In this document: in pieces, positions 7,839 to 16,951 of the stretch
Layout of the letters: each line of letters opens with the position of its first letter
Position numbering within the stretch: the stretch's first letter is position 1
Assembly (NCBI GenBank): GCA_905479735.1
Contig: CAJQNS010000036.1
Coordinates: forward strand, 1-50,434
Direction: 5' to 3'
DNA: 50,434 nt
Origin: an uncultured Desulfofustis sp.
GTDB lineage: Bacteria; Desulfobacterota; Desulfobulbia; Desulfobulbales; Desulfocapsaceae
Translations under genes and position numbers: made by a program
The notes under the pieces: generated by a model
Told to the model about the DNA's origin: nothing
The model's database searches: none
Seen by the model: only the letters and a program-made list of their open reading frames with translations

Positions 7839-8843
7839 CTAAAACCCTCTGATAAGCATCACGGTTCGCTGAATTGTCCAGTAGGCTCCAAGGCTTCCAA
7901 CCGTATATCCGGGCAGCCACAATACCCAGCGGGGCCAATGAACCTGCAAGGTCCTGAAGGCCCAGACAAGTCCCAGTGCAGTAAACACGAAGAGCAACTG
8001 GCCAAGCTCTACCCCAACATTGAAGCAGAGCAGCGCCCAGGGCAGTTCGGCTTGAGGCATTCCCGTGGTCGACAGGCCACTGGCAAAGCCAAAACCGTGC
8101 AGGAGCCCGAAACCAAAAGCGATGAGCCACGGGTAACGTATGGTGAGACTGGTCTGCCCACGTTTAACCCTGACTATCTCCGGGCCCAGGAACAGAATCG
8201 ACAGGGCGATGGCCGCATTCAGCGGCGGCAGCGGAGCCTGGGCATAGCCGAGGGTGGCAATCCCGAGGGTGACCGAATGGGCGACAGTAAATGAGGTGAT
8301 GGTTTTTATCAGCATCACCCTGTTCTTGACTATCAACAGCAGGCCAAGGACAAACAACAGATGATCGATGCCCAGCAGAATATGATGGAAGCCCAGAAAC
8401 AGATATTCCCGTGAGGTTTCATACCAGGGCCGTTCTCCCCGCAGCTCGGTCCAGGGTTTCGTCGGCCTCACCACACTGGTCGCCTGACTGCCGTCGGCCC
8501 GCTTGACCCGGACATAGACATCGGTGATGGTGGTCTCGAGTCCGGGAAACTTCAATATGGAGCCGTCGAGGCCCCGCTGACCGATGGTGACGACCCGTTC
8601 GAAGACTATGTCATTGGCACGCCGGCGCTCAGTCGGCTGGCCCAGCGTCTGCCAGCTCTCCGGCAGTTCCAGCCGGGCCGGATGCGGTTTACCGTAATAA
8701 ATGGGGGCCTTCCAGGTGACCCTGTAACGGTCCTCGCCTATCTCTACCAGTTCAACACTACCCGGCTGGCTCTCATGACCCAGAGCCGGCTGGAACAGGC
8801 CCGCCCAGAAGAGGAATATAAATAAAAAAATCAACCGATACAT
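7839..8843 (-). CDS. HupE/UreJ_2-type membrane protein with exported N-terminal domain
   Basis: 334 residues. A signal peptide (1-22, cleavage near ALGH) is followed by a soluble beta-rich domain (about 23-145), then a HupE/UreJ_2-type membrane domain. Visible motifs are LGFHHILLGIDHLLFVLGLLL, FTVAHSVTLGIATLG and GLLHGFGFASGL, all with membrane histidines and aspartate suited to metal binding. It is the first of three linked HupE-like genes. Just upstream lies a MITE-like repeat (8867-9008) and then the parvulin gene, a partner often seen beside this family. No strong ribosome binding site precedes the ATG. Confidence 0.85.
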   Translation of the reverse strand: MYRLIFLFIFLFWAGLFQPALGHESQPGSVELVEIGEDRYRVTWKAPIYYGKPHPARLELPESWQTLGQPTERRRANDIVFERVVTIGQRGLDGSILKFPGLETTITDVYVRVKRADGSQATSVVRPTKPWTELRGERPWYETSREYLFLGFHHILLGIDHLLFVLGLLLIVKNRVMLIKTITSFTVAHSVTLGIATLGYAQAPLPPLNAAIALSILFLGPEIVRVKRGQTSLTIRYPWLIAFGFGLLHGFGFASGLSTTGMPQAELPWALLCFNVGVELGQLLFVFTALGLVWAFRTLQVHWPRWVLWLPGYTVGSLGAYWTIQRTVMLIRGF

Positions 8844-8866
8844 CTGATCAGTTCACGCTGGGTTAT

Positions 8867-9008
8867 GGCTACCTTGAAAAATTACGGTTTTGGTTCAAAA
8901 TCAAGGCGCGTGTGAAAATTTTACCGCAGGCATATAGTTGATATGTCGAGGATAAAATTTTGAACGCAACGCAGAGTTTGGGCAAAAAGACAATTTTTCA
9001 AGATAGCC
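8867..9008. mobile_element. MITE-like repeat, copy 1
   Basis: 142 bp bounded by GGCTACCTTGAAAAATT and its inverted form ending CAAGATAGCC. It is flanked by a 4-bp duplication TTAT (8863-8866 and 9009-9012). The right TTAT contains the TAA stop codon of the leftward parvulin gene. The core includes GTGAAAATTTTACCGCAGG and GAGGATAAAATTTT, which can pair with each other as inner arms. Other copies start at 32085, 34522 and 38130. No coding capacity. Confidence 0.8.
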
Positions 9009-9857
9009 TTATGATTCAGAAGAGTTGTCAGCTTCAATTACAACCGTATATTTCTCTCGCAGGCTGGAGTAAATCTTCTCCTTCAGATCCTGGCGCTTTT
9101 TCAGCGCATACTCACGCTCCACCTGGGGACGAATCTCCGCCAGTTCAGGGTCGCGCCCCTCACTGCGCTCTTCAACCAGCACGAGGTGGATACCGTAGCC
9201 CGAGAGCACAGGCCCCTGCCAGGTGCCGACCTCCAGAGCGCTCAATTGTTCGGTAAAATCACCGCCGAACTGACGGTTGATGACGCTCACTGACGAAAGT
9301 GGAAAGGTCTTTGGCAGCATGATAGAATCACCCAATTGTTCCAGGTTCAGGTCCTCCTCCGTCTGCCTCAGACGGACCAGCAATTCTTCAGCGTCGCTCT
9401 CGAGTGTTCCGGCACGAGCTGCGGGGTTAAGATAGACCTGGGAGAAGCGCTGGCGCGGCTCCTGGCGGAACGACTGCCGGTTCTCAGCAAGAAACGCTTC
9501 AAGCTGCTCATCCGTAGCCTCCCCCTGGGCGGAAATGTCTTCCAGCATGAGCTCTAGTTTCATACGTAGACGCCTCCTGATATAGGGGTCATCTCGATCC
9601 AGCCCCAGAGCCAGCCCTTCGCGATAGGCGATTTCCTCACGGATTTTCTCCTCGAGCAATCCCTGGAGTTCCTTTTCCCGCGGCGGCCGTTGCCACGTTC
9701 TTTCAAAATCGGCCATCATCAGGTTGATATCATTGTCGGTGATAACAATGGTGGCGTCCATCGACTGGTCCTCGTTTTGAAAAAATGAGAACCCTAGAAA
9801 CAGCAGTGCGCCGATGACTAGGAAATGAGTGAGTGGTTCTCTCAGGAACTTTTTCAT
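9009..9857 (-). CDS. Membrane-anchored parvulin-type peptidyl-prolyl isomerase
   Basis: 282 residues. The N-terminus MKKFLREPLTHFLVIGALLFLGFSF is a single anchor, typical of this family; the rest should be periplasmic. Residues about 45-130 form a SurA/PrsA-like helical chaperone region (VITDNDINLMMADFERTW, EEKIREEIAYREGLALGLD). Residues about 135-260 form the parvulin domain, ending in FGGDFTEQLSALEVGTWQGPVLSGYGIHLVLVEER. I chose ATG at 9857 because it gives the usual family N-terminus, although no clear ribosome binding site is seen. Its TAA stop lies in the target duplication of a MITE-like repeat. Linked with the HupE/UreJ_2 gene downstream, as in many other genomes (recalled, not checked). 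Confidence 0.85.
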   Translation of the reverse strand: MKKFLREPLTHFLVIGALLFLGFSFFQNEDQSMDATIVITDNDINLMMADFERTWQRPPREKELQGLLEEKIREEIAYREGLALGLDRDDPYIRRRLRMKLELMLEDISAQGEATDEQLEAFLAENRQSFRQEPRQRFSQVYLNPAARAGTLESDAEELLVRLRQTEEDLNLEQLGDSIMLPKTFPLSSVSVINRQFGGDFTEQLSALEVGTWQGPVLSGYGIHLVLVEERSEGRDPELAEIRPQVEREYALKKRQDLKEKIYSSLREKYTVVIEADNSSES

Positions 9858-9985
9858 AGTAATGATATTAACTGAAGCTGCCGATGCAGAGGCCAGAGCG
9901 AAGCGGATCGACAATCCCAGACAGACATCGGTTAAAGATCACTGAGCCACGGTGCTCTTGTTGATGGTTTTCCGAGCCTGCTTGG

Positions 9986-11392
9986 TCAGCCGCTCTGGTC
10001 GTCAACGCCATATCGGTATTCTTTTGAGAAATATTTAAGAACAATGAATTCCATCTTTTGAAAGAGTTGTTTATTGGAACTTTTAGTAAACTGCTCAAAA
10101 AGGGATGGGGCAATCTCATTGAATATATCCAGAAGCTTTGGATCGAAATGAGTGCCCCGGCCCTCATTTAATATCTCCAGAGAGGTCTCGAGGGACAATT
10201 GGGATTTGTAGGGTCGCTTTGAAGTAAGGGCATCGAAAACATCAGCGATCGCAAAAATTCTCGCGTTTACTGGAATTTCATAACCTTTGAGGCCGTTGGG
10301 GTAGCCCTCGCCGGAAAACTTCTCATGATGATAGCCCACCACATCGACCGCGTCCTTAAGCCATTCCGATTGTTTTACGATATCGATGCCATGCTGGACA
10401 TGAAGCTTCATTGTTTCATACTCGGCTTCGGTCAGTTTCGCCGGTTTTAGCAGAATCTTGTCGCTTATCCCTATTTTACCGACATCATGGAGAAACGCTC
10501 CTTTGATCAACCCCTGAATTATATTGGGCTTCAAACCTATGCGTTCGGCAAGTTCCACCGAAAAGATTGTGACCCGGTAATTGTGGTTATCGGTGTCGCT
10601 GTCCCTTTTGGCGATGGCGCTGCCGATGACACGGAGGGTTTCAATATTCGAGGCAACCAGGTTTTCCGTCAACACGGTCAACTGATTGATCAACCTGCTG
10701 ATGACCGGATAGAGAATCAGGGTGGTCAAAAGTACGATTGCGATAGCACCGAATACTAAACGGGTAATCCGCCCCCTCAGTTCTTTTCTGGCTTTAGGCG
10801 ACACCTCGAAAATGCCGTCCAAAAATGAGGTCTGACTGCCTGCCCTGTCATAGAGTGGAAAGCTCAGTCGTATATAGGGGGTCCCCTTTATCTGCTCAAA
10901 TGACTGTTTGATGATCGGGTTGTTGCGCAGTTGGACCACTATCGATTCCACCTGTTCGGCAACATCGGTTTTGTTGGGGTACTTTTTATCAAATTCTTCT
11001 GCAATCTGCTGACCCTGCATATCGTAGATACTTACGTAAACAAGCTTCCCCGCGCCAGGTTGCGACTTGCCCGCAATAAGCAGCATTTGCAAGTCCTGAC
11101 GAATCTCTTGGCGATTAACGTTAAGAGAGTGTTCAATCTGCCGAATCTGAAAATTGAAGTTGGAGACGACCTCAGCAGCCCGGTCATTGACAAGCCCGCC
11201 GAGCCGGCGTTGTTCCAGCAGAAAAACGACCACCGCCAGAAAAACAGAAATCATGACGGCGGCGGCGATAAGACGCAGAGCTAGCTGACGGTGTAAATGC
11301 CGCTTGGTCCCTTTGCGCTGGAGAATCGCTTTGAGGCCGTTGACGTCTGAATTGTTAACCAGACTGAATATTTTTTCGAGCATAGCCTGCAA
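9986..11392 (-). CDS. HD-GYP cyclic-di-GMP phosphodiesterase with periplasmic sensor
   Basis: 468 residues. Two membrane segments (about 39-59 and 211-235) enclose a periplasmic sensor region. A short linker leads to an HD-GYP domain (about 245-430). Key motifs are LHDVGKIGISDKILLKPAKLT (HD at 302-303), YHHEKFSGEGYP with the GYP at 363-365, and IADVFDALTSKRPYK. The domain hydrolyses cyclic di-GMP, so this is probably a membrane-bound signal receptor; the ligand is unknown. The start appears to be TTG at 11392, preceded by AAGGTG at good spacing; an ATG three codons later has a worse site. A PilZ protein, a cyclic-di-GMP receptor type, lies at 28181. Confidence 0.9.
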   Translation of the reverse strand: MQAMLEKIFSLVNNSDVNGLKAILQRKGTKRHLHRQLALRLIAAAVMISVFLAVVVFLLEQRRLGGLVNDRAAEVVSNFNFQIRQIEHSLNVNRQEIRQDLQMLLIAGKSQPGAGKLVYVSIYDMQGQQIAEEFDKKYPNKTDVAEQVESIVVQLRNNPIIKQSFEQIKGTPYIRLSFPLYDRAGSQTSFLDGIFEVSPKARKELRGRITRLVFGAIAIVLLTTLILYPVISRLINQLTVLTENLVASNIETLRVIGSAIAKRDSDTDNHNYRVTIFSVELAERIGLKPNIIQGLIKGAFLHDVGKIGISDKILLKPAKLTEAEYETMKLHVQHGIDIVKQSEWLKDAVDVVGYHHEKFSGEGYPNGLKGYEIPVNARIFAIADVFDALTSKRPYKSQLSLETSLEILNEGRGTHFDPKLLDIFNEIAPSLFEQFTKSSNKQLFQKMEFIVLKYFSKEYRYGVDDQSG

Positions 11393-11595
11393 GACTTCAC
11401 CTTATCATCGATAAAAAAATGTGCTATAGCAGTAATATGAACTGAGCCAATCGGAGGGGGGGCTGCAGTTAATCTCCCTCATCGCTGCTCAATCAGTATA
11501 GTATTAAATCACGGTAAAGAGCAAGAGAGGTCCCTGTTGGATACCGCCATGCCTGCCAGAATCCTAATGGAACAAAAGGTTAACACGATTATTTT

Positions 11596-12042
11596 ATGAA
11601 GCAAGCGATCACCATTTTTCTAAGCCTTTCGATTGTAATGCTGCTTCTCTCGTCCTGCAGTACATCCGATGAAATTCTGAAGGCCCTGAAGATAGATTAT
11701 TCTCCATCGAAAGATAAGAAGTCGGCAGCCAAACCCAGCAAAGCCGATCTGGAAAAGCAACTTGCCGCGGCGAAGGAAAAAGAAGCCGCGCTCAAGCAGC
11801 AGGTGACCACGCTTGAGAACGAGATCGACAAAAAAGATGAGGTACTCATTACTCAGATAGCGGAATTGCAGGAGGAACTCAGGGTCAAAGAACTGGCGCT
11901 CACTGAAGAAATCGAAGCACTGAGAAAAGAGATCGACGAGCAAGAGGCCCTCATATCCATCCAGGGCAAGTTCATCGGTCTATTGGATGACGCCGATCAG
12001 ACACTGCAGAAAACCATCGATGAGCAGGTGCGCCAGCGCTGA
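11596..12042 (+). CDS. Small coiled-coil lipoprotein
   Basis: 148 residues. A signal sequence ends in the lipobox LLSSC (Cys about 21), followed by Ser and Thr, so it is probably a lipidated periplasmic protein. Residues about 50-130 are a charged heptad-rich helix (KADLEKQLAAAKEKEAALKQ and similar), a coiled coil. No enzymatic domain is seen. A plausible role is a structural or adaptor protein at the envelope, as with Lpp- or YbgF-like proteins, but I do not recognise the family. It is convergent with the porin gene, 24 bp away. Confidence 0.75.
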   Translation: MKQAITIFLSLSIVMLLLSSCSTSDEILKALKIDYSPSKDKKSAAKPSKADLEKQLAAAKEKEAALKQQVTTLENEIDKKDEVLITQIAELQEELRVKELALTEEIEALRKEIDEQEALISIQGKFIGLLDDADQTLQKTIDEQVRQR

Positions 12043-12066
12043 AAAGCAGCGCCGATTTATCCAGGA

Positions 12067-13392
12067 CTAGAAGATGATGCCCAGGCGGATGCCGCCCACC
12101 ACCCGGACCTTTGACTCCTTTGTACTGTTATCACTACCGAAGATTAATTGTATGTCGGGGGAAATCACCAGTTCCTTGGTGACCTGCCAGCGGTAATAAG
12201 CCTCCACCACTGACTGCCATATCTGGGTGGAGTTGGATCTTCCTGCCCCCACGCCGAGGCCGAAACCGTCGAATCCTCTTATCTGCTTACCGTGGCCGAT
12301 GAACAGCAGCATATCGGTGTCGGTCGGGTCACCAAAGGACTGGGCAAATCTGACTATATAAATTTCATTTTCTTCCTGTCCTTCGTGCTCCAGGGTGGCA
12401 CTATAGCCCTTGCCGCCCCGGTAGTCGTCCACATCGTTTTCATCGCCCCCCCAGCCCATGATCTGCAGACGTGAGCCCTTTCCATCCATGCCCGTAAAAC
12501 TGTAAGCCGCCTGAAGGGTGCCGAACAGGGCGTTGGAATCGAGGCTGAAATCTACCTGGGCATCGCCTTCAACCCCCTGGATATTGGAAATTCCAGCGCT
12601 AAGTTCCCAGTTCTCAGAAGGCTTCCAGTTGGTGGCGAAGCCCGCACCGTAACTGGGGAAGTTAACCGTCGGGTTGTTTGAAAAGGCCTGGTTCAGAAAG
12701 TATCTTTTGGCACCCCGCATAGAATGCTTATCGACAAATGAGTCAATGGAAAATTGCCCGTAACGCAGCGCGAGCTTATCCTCAAACAGGCGCTGGTCGA
12801 AATAAAGATCTGGTACTTGAAAACCCGAGTCGTTGAACCCGTCCACCGTCCCCCAAAGCAGATCGGTCTGGCCCTGGATATCGGAAGGTGCGTATTCGGA
12901 ATAAGCCCTGCGGTCCCGTAACCTGAAAGAGAGATAGATGGGTTTGTTAAACCTGTGCCCCATGATCAGCCAGCGCCCACTCAGGCTGAGGTCCCCGGCC
13001 GTACCCCCGACACTGACGTCAGCGTCATTGTAGGCCTGGCTGAGCAAATCATAGCTCAGGGTAAACTCGACCCTGTGTTTCTGCCACCAGTCAAGCTGCT
13101 TCTTGCGAAAAGCATAGTAGAAATCTGGGAACAGGCTTTGCCTTCTCGGGTCATATACCAATTCATCCCGCTGCTCCAGAGTTCCTTCAATACTGTTCGC
13201 AGCTTCTTTTTCCAGGGGTTTGGTATCTTCTTTAGTAAGCGGATCTGTAACTGCCTCTTCCGCCCAGGCCGGCATCACTCCAAGTATCGACAGCCAAAAG
13301 ACGGCGGTCAGCAGACCTGATCCCAAAAATTTGCTTAAATGCAATGATGTTGCTCTTACCAGTGGCCCCATAAACGGTGAAGCTGTCTGCAA
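12067..13392 (-). CDS. OprB-like outer membrane porin
   Basis: 441 residues with a signal peptide (cleavage near PAWA-EE), a charged linker (about 46-80), and a beta-rich domain to the C-terminus. It ends with the aromatic IIF expected for outer membrane barrels. Segments such as NNPTVNFPSYGAGFATNWKP and WELSAGISNIQGVEG resemble the carbohydrate-selective OprB family. The start is probably TTG at 13392: AAGGA lies 7 nt upstream, within the end of the preceding gene, and the two genes are separated by 3 nt. The substrate is unknown; pairing with the exported protein upstream suggests a shared envelope role. Confidence 0.75.
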   Translation of the reverse strand: MQTASPFMGPLVRATSLHLSKFLGSGLLTAVFWLSILGVMPAWAEEAVTDPLTKEDTKPLEKEAANSIEGTLEQRDELVYDPRRQSLFPDFYYAFRKKQLDWWQKHRVEFTLSYDLLSQAYNDADVSVGGTAGDLSLSGRWLIMGHRFNKPIYLSFRLRDRRAYSEYAPSDIQGQTDLLWGTVDGFNDSGFQVPDLYFDQRLFEDKLALRYGQFSIDSFVDKHSMRGAKRYFLNQAFSNNPTVNFPSYGAGFATNWKPSENWELSAGISNIQGVEGDAQVDFSLDSNALFGTLQAAYSFTGMDGKGSRLQIMGWGGDENDVDDYRGGKGYSATLEHEGQEENEIYIVRFAQSFGDPTDTDMLLFIGHGKQIRGFDGFGLGVGAGRSNSTQIWQSVVEAYYRWQVTKELVISPDIQLIFGSDNSTKESKVRVVGGIRLGIIF

Positions 13393-13395
13393 CAG

Positions 13396-14673
13396 CTAAT
13401 CCTTGGCAGGCAATAATTGTTTACCGGCTTCGGTGGTGATCCTCCATCCCGCTTTCTTGAATTCATCATGGGCCATGTCGCTCAAATCCCCGAGGACCCA
13501 CAACTCTTTTACACCACTTGCAGCGATAGCAGGATTATCTGAAATCTCCATCAAGGCACCGGCCACCCGCTCAGACCAGATCAGATGATCGGTCGGCAGG
13601 ACCACCGCCACTGCGCCATCCTTGTTGACTGCTTTGGTGATGCGGGCCATTGGTTCGATTGATTTGAGTGGGGTCACGTGGGTGTGATAACCTGCCGTCA
13701 AGACCGTGAGCTCGGTGATCACCCTGGCCATTTCGGGTGAGCTGGCCTGCAGCGAGACCTTCAGGAACAGCTCGAGATTGTCGACTCCCTTCATTGACTC
13801 AAGCGCCGAGGTCATGACAGTATACAGCGCCGGTGAGAACATCTGGTTGTTGAGAAACAGCTGAACGGTATCACCGTCCATGCCCAGAGCCAGCAATTTG
13901 TCTCTGCTCTGTACCCAGAGTTCCGCCGCCGGCGTGGTGTTGATTGCCTCGTTCAAGAGCCTGGCGGCTCCGGAGGTGGACAGGAGGATCCCCCCGACTC
14001 CAGGAACCACGCTGGTGGCGACCCCCACGCCAAGTCCTCCGAGGTAGTCGGCCCAGGCGAGCCGGTCCAGTTCCTCCTGCAGCACTTTGTTGCGCGAGTA
14101 GACGTTGACATGGTACTTGGTGGCAATCTGGCCTTTGGATTTGGAAAAGCCGATAAGCTGCTGCGCCTTGCTGTCTTCAGCGTCGGTCACCTCCCTCTTG
14201 CCAACTGTTTCACTGGCCCTATGAAACAGGCTCTGTACTCCCGAGGCCGCACCTTTCAAGGTGTTTTCAGTATCGGTAAACAGGTTTTTAATACCGGTTA
14301 CTGTATTCTCGCCGGACTGCTTCAGAGCAGCAATTGCCGTGTCATCGGTTTTCACCTTTTTCATTTCGGCAATGGCGTTGAGCTCATTAATCAGAAACCC
14401 CAATGTTGTATTCGAGGGAGCTTCGAAGTCCCCAAATGGTGAAGTTACCGAGTAATTGTTGAACAAACCATTATTTTCAACTTCGTCGGCCACCGTATGA
14501 TTGGGCCCCTTGAGCCGTTCGGGCTCCAAGATATCCTTAGCCGAGAGCACGGGAGGGTTCTCAAATTCGGCCTGAGCATGGTGAGCCATAGAGAATATCA
14601 CCAGCTCCATGGCAAGGGTGAGCGTGACAATTCCTTTCAGAAAAGCTGAAGGGATGCGAACATGCCGTAACAT
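13396..14673 (-). CDS. Exported protein of unknown function
   Basis: 425 residues with a long signal peptide (cleavage near AQA-EF, about 36). The mature protein begins with a segment that includes KGPNHTVADEVENNGLFNNY, which I recall from conserved hypothetical proteins in other environmental bacteria. A Gly-rich hydrophobic stretch (about 213-240, YLGGLGVGVATSVVPGVGG) could insert in a membrane. The rest is helical with no catalytic motif I can name. It lies immediately upstream of the porin gene with a 3-nt gap, so they are co-translated. No function is proposed. Confidence 0.7.
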   Translation of the reverse strand: MLRHVRIPSAFLKGIVTLTLAMELVIFSMAHHAQAEFENPPVLSAKDILEPERLKGPNHTVADEVENNGLFNNYSVTSPFGDFEAPSNTTLGFLINELNAIAEMKKVKTDDTAIAALKQSGENTVTGIKNLFTDTENTLKGAASGVQSLFHRASETVGKREVTDAEDSKAQQLIGFSKSKGQIATKYHVNVYSRNKVLQEELDRLAWADYLGGLGVGVATSVVPGVGGILLSTSGAARLLNEAINTTPAAELWVQSRDKLLALGMDGDTVQLFLNNQMFSPALYTVMTSALESMKGVDNLELFLKVSLQASSPEMARVITELTVLTAGYHTHVTPLKSIEPMARITKAVNKDGAVAVVLPTDHLIWSERVAGALMEISDNPAIAASGVKELWVLGDLSDMAHDEFKKAGWRITTEAGKQLLPAKD

Positions 14674-15080
14674 GGTAAACCTCCTTATTGTTTGGCTATA
14701 TGTAAAGCTGTGTATGATTTTCAGGTGGTAACGACATCAACGCAGCATGGTTCAGACATGAGTAATCCAATTGGTGGCGAATTGCAACGCTGACCGGAAT
14801 CCCCAGTCAAGGACTCCGGCTCATGGAGAGGTCCAGATGTTGGCTGGCTCGGGCTGTCTGGAACTGAACGGTCTTAAGCGGGTAACGCCAAAGCCAAATC
14901 GGGGGCGATGTGAGGGGACCAGAGAATAGTTAATTAGCATTTACCCCTTAGTTTCAACTCCTGGGCAGCAGTGGTAATGTTTTTCTGTTGATCCCATGAG
15001 TTGCAGGTGCTAGCTTTGCCGGTGAAGAAAAGAGAACTGGGAACACCTTGAGATACTGAACATCCTACGGAGCCGTTTTC
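14674..15080. other. Divergent intergenic region
   Basis: 407 bp between the leftward exported-protein gene and the rightward ABC transporter operon. CGGAG at about 15068 is the likely ribosome binding site for the ATPase gene. I looked for a palindromic Zur-type site that would fit a metal transporter and found none that was convincing. Confidence 0.35.
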
Positions 15081-15755
15081 ATGATTCGACTCAGTGACGT
15101 CCGTTTCTGCTACCCAACCGGCGAATTTCGGCTGGCGATACCCGAGATGTCGGTTGCTGCCGGGGAAAAGGTGGCGGTTATCGGACCCAGCGGGTCTGGG
15201 AAGACGACACTGCTCAACCTCGTGGCTGGGATACTTGCGCCTGACAACGGCTCCATAAACATTGCCGGAACCGATCTCGACAGGGCTACCGACCAGAGCC
15301 GAAGAGACTTCCGCATCACCACCATTGGCTTTATCTTCCAGGATTTTGGGCTTATCGACTATCTGGATGTCCTTGACAATATACTCCATCCCTACCGGAT
15401 CACTTCATCACTCACGCTCACTGCCCCAATTAGGCAGCGGGCCCTTGAGCTCGCTGAGCAGCTCGGAGTCGACACCAGACTGAAGCATCATCCAGCCACC
15501 CTCTCCCACGGGGAGCGGCAACGGGTAGCTATCTGCCGCGCCCTGCTGCCAGATCCAAAACTGATTCTTGCCGACGAAGCCACCGGTAACCTCGATCCGG
15601 ACAACAAGCAGCTCATCCTGGACGCACTTTTTGAAGCGACATCGACGAACCATACCACCCTTCTGGCGGTCACCCATGATCATGAGCTTCTCGGACGATT
15701 CGATAGGATAGTCGATTTCAGGGCTTTTCTAGTCAATGAACCGGAGGCCAGCTGA
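15081..15755 (+). CDS. ABC transporter ATPase, LolD/MacB type
   Basis: 224 residues with every ABC motif: Walker A GPSGSGKTT (about 36-44), Q-loop FIFQDFGL, signature LSHGERQRVAICRALL, Walker B LILADEATGNLD and the H-loop TLLAVTHD. The single-domain length and DFGLIDYLDVLDNI region fit the LolD/MacB/FtsE group that works with FtsX-type permeases. Its stop overlaps the permease start (TGATG). With the permease and the ZnuA-like protein downstream it forms a three-gene operon. The likely job is metal-related transport or release, inferred from the binding protein. Confidence 0.92.
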   Translation: MIRLSDVRFCYPTGEFRLAIPEMSVAAGEKVAVIGPSGSGKTTLLNLVAGILAPDNGSINIAGTDLDRATDQSRRDFRITTIGFIFQDFGLIDYLDVLDNILHPYRITSSLTLTAPIRQRALELAEQLGVDTRLKHHPATLSHGERQRVAICRALLPDPKLILADEATGNLDPDNKQLILDALFEATSTNHTTLLAVTHDHELLGRFDRIVDFRAFLVNEPEAS

Positions 15756-16930
15756 TGGACAGTCTCTACCTGGCCTGGCGATATCTATCTTTTTATAAGG
15801 TTCGATCTTTCATCCTCATAGGCTGCATCACCGTCATCGCAGCCCTGCCGCTGGCCCTTGAAATTCTTGTCAATGAAAGTGAACGACAGCTTTCACTGCG
15901 GGCCGAGTCGACCCCGCTGCTTATCGGAGCCAAAGGCAGCGCCCTAGATCTAGTCATGAATTCGCTCTATTTCAGTGATGCAACGCCAGAACCGATCACC
16001 ATGGCTGCTGTAGACCAGATACTCGAGAGCGATCTAGCCTCGCCAATACCTCTTCTAATCAGATATCGAACCCGCACTTTTCCGATCGTCGGCACCACGC
16101 TCGATTACCTTGATTTCAGGCAGCTTGAGATCAAAAACGGAAACCCTTTTTCCCTGTTGGGTCAATGTCTGGTTGGGGCCGAAATTGCCCGTCAACTCGA
16201 TCTGGGCCCTGGCGATCATCTCACCTCCTCCCCCGAGGCCATGTTCGACATTGCCGGTGTCTACCCGCTCAAAATGAGGATTTCAGGTGTACTCGCCGAG
16301 ACCAACAGCGCCGACGACAGGGCAGTATTTGTCGATATCAGAACCGCCTGGATCATCAGCGGACTCGGACACGGTCATACCGACCTGGCAAAGTCTACGG
16401 ATGAGTCGGTGATCCTCAAACGGGAAGCGGGACAGGTGACGGCCAATGCCAAACTCATGCAATACAATGAAATAACCGAGGACAACATCGATCGCTTTCA
16501 CCTGCACGGCGACCCTGCCACCTTTCCGATAACTGCGGTACTGGCGCTGCCGCACGACGAGAAATCCGGTACCATTCTGCAGGGAAGATATCTCGACCAA
16601 GACAGCAACTACCAGATTGTTACTCCCGCAAAAGTAGTTGATTCACTGCTGGCCAACATCTTCAGAATCCGCAATGTCCTCGACGCGGTCATCCTGATGG
16701 TCGGCACGGCTACCTTGATGGCACTGGTACTGGTGTTTTCGCTTTCGCTGCGGCTCCGGTCCAAAGAAATGGAAACGATCTTCAAAATCGGTTCGAGCAG
16801 AGCCACCATTTCCCGGCTTCTGGGGGCGGAGATAACGATCATTGGTTGTCTAAGTGGACTGCTTTGCCTGATCATCATGCTGCTGCTCAACCATTATGAC
16901 GTGGAACTGGTAAGAAGACTCTTTATCTGA
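15755..16930 (+). CDS. FtsX/MacB-like ABC permease
   Basis: 391 residues. One membrane segment near the N-terminus (about 18-38) is followed by a large periplasmic domain (about 40-300) and then membrane segments near 305-330 and 350-380. This is the MacB/LolC/FtsX topology. The hydrophobic AVILMVGTATLMALVLVFSLSL followed by RLRSKEMETIFKIGSSRATI is the typical FtsX-domain motif, where R-x-K-E couples to the ATPase. It is translationally coupled to the ATPase by a 1-nt overlap and followed by the ZnuA-like gene 21 bp later. It is not a ZnuB-type permease, which makes the operon a hybrid. Confidence 0.85.
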   Translation: MDSLYLAWRYLSFYKVRSFILIGCITVIAALPLALEILVNESERQLSLRAESTPLLIGAKGSALDLVMNSLYFSDATPEPITMAAVDQILESDLASPIPLLIRYRTRTFPIVGTTLDYLDFRQLEIKNGNPFSLLGQCLVGAEIARQLDLGPGDHLTSSPEAMFDIAGVYPLKMRISGVLAETNSADDRAVFVDIRTAWIISGLGHGHTDLAKSTDESVILKREAGQVTANAKLMQYNEITEDNIDRFHLHGDPATFPITAVLALPHDEKSGTILQGRYLDQDSNYQIVTPAKVVDSLLANIFRIRNVLDAVILMVGTATLMALVLVFSLSLRLRSKEMETIFKIGSSRATISRLLGAEITIIGCLSGLLCLIIMLLLNHYDVELVRRLFI

Positions 16931-16951
16931 CAATACCTGGAGGAAGGCTCA

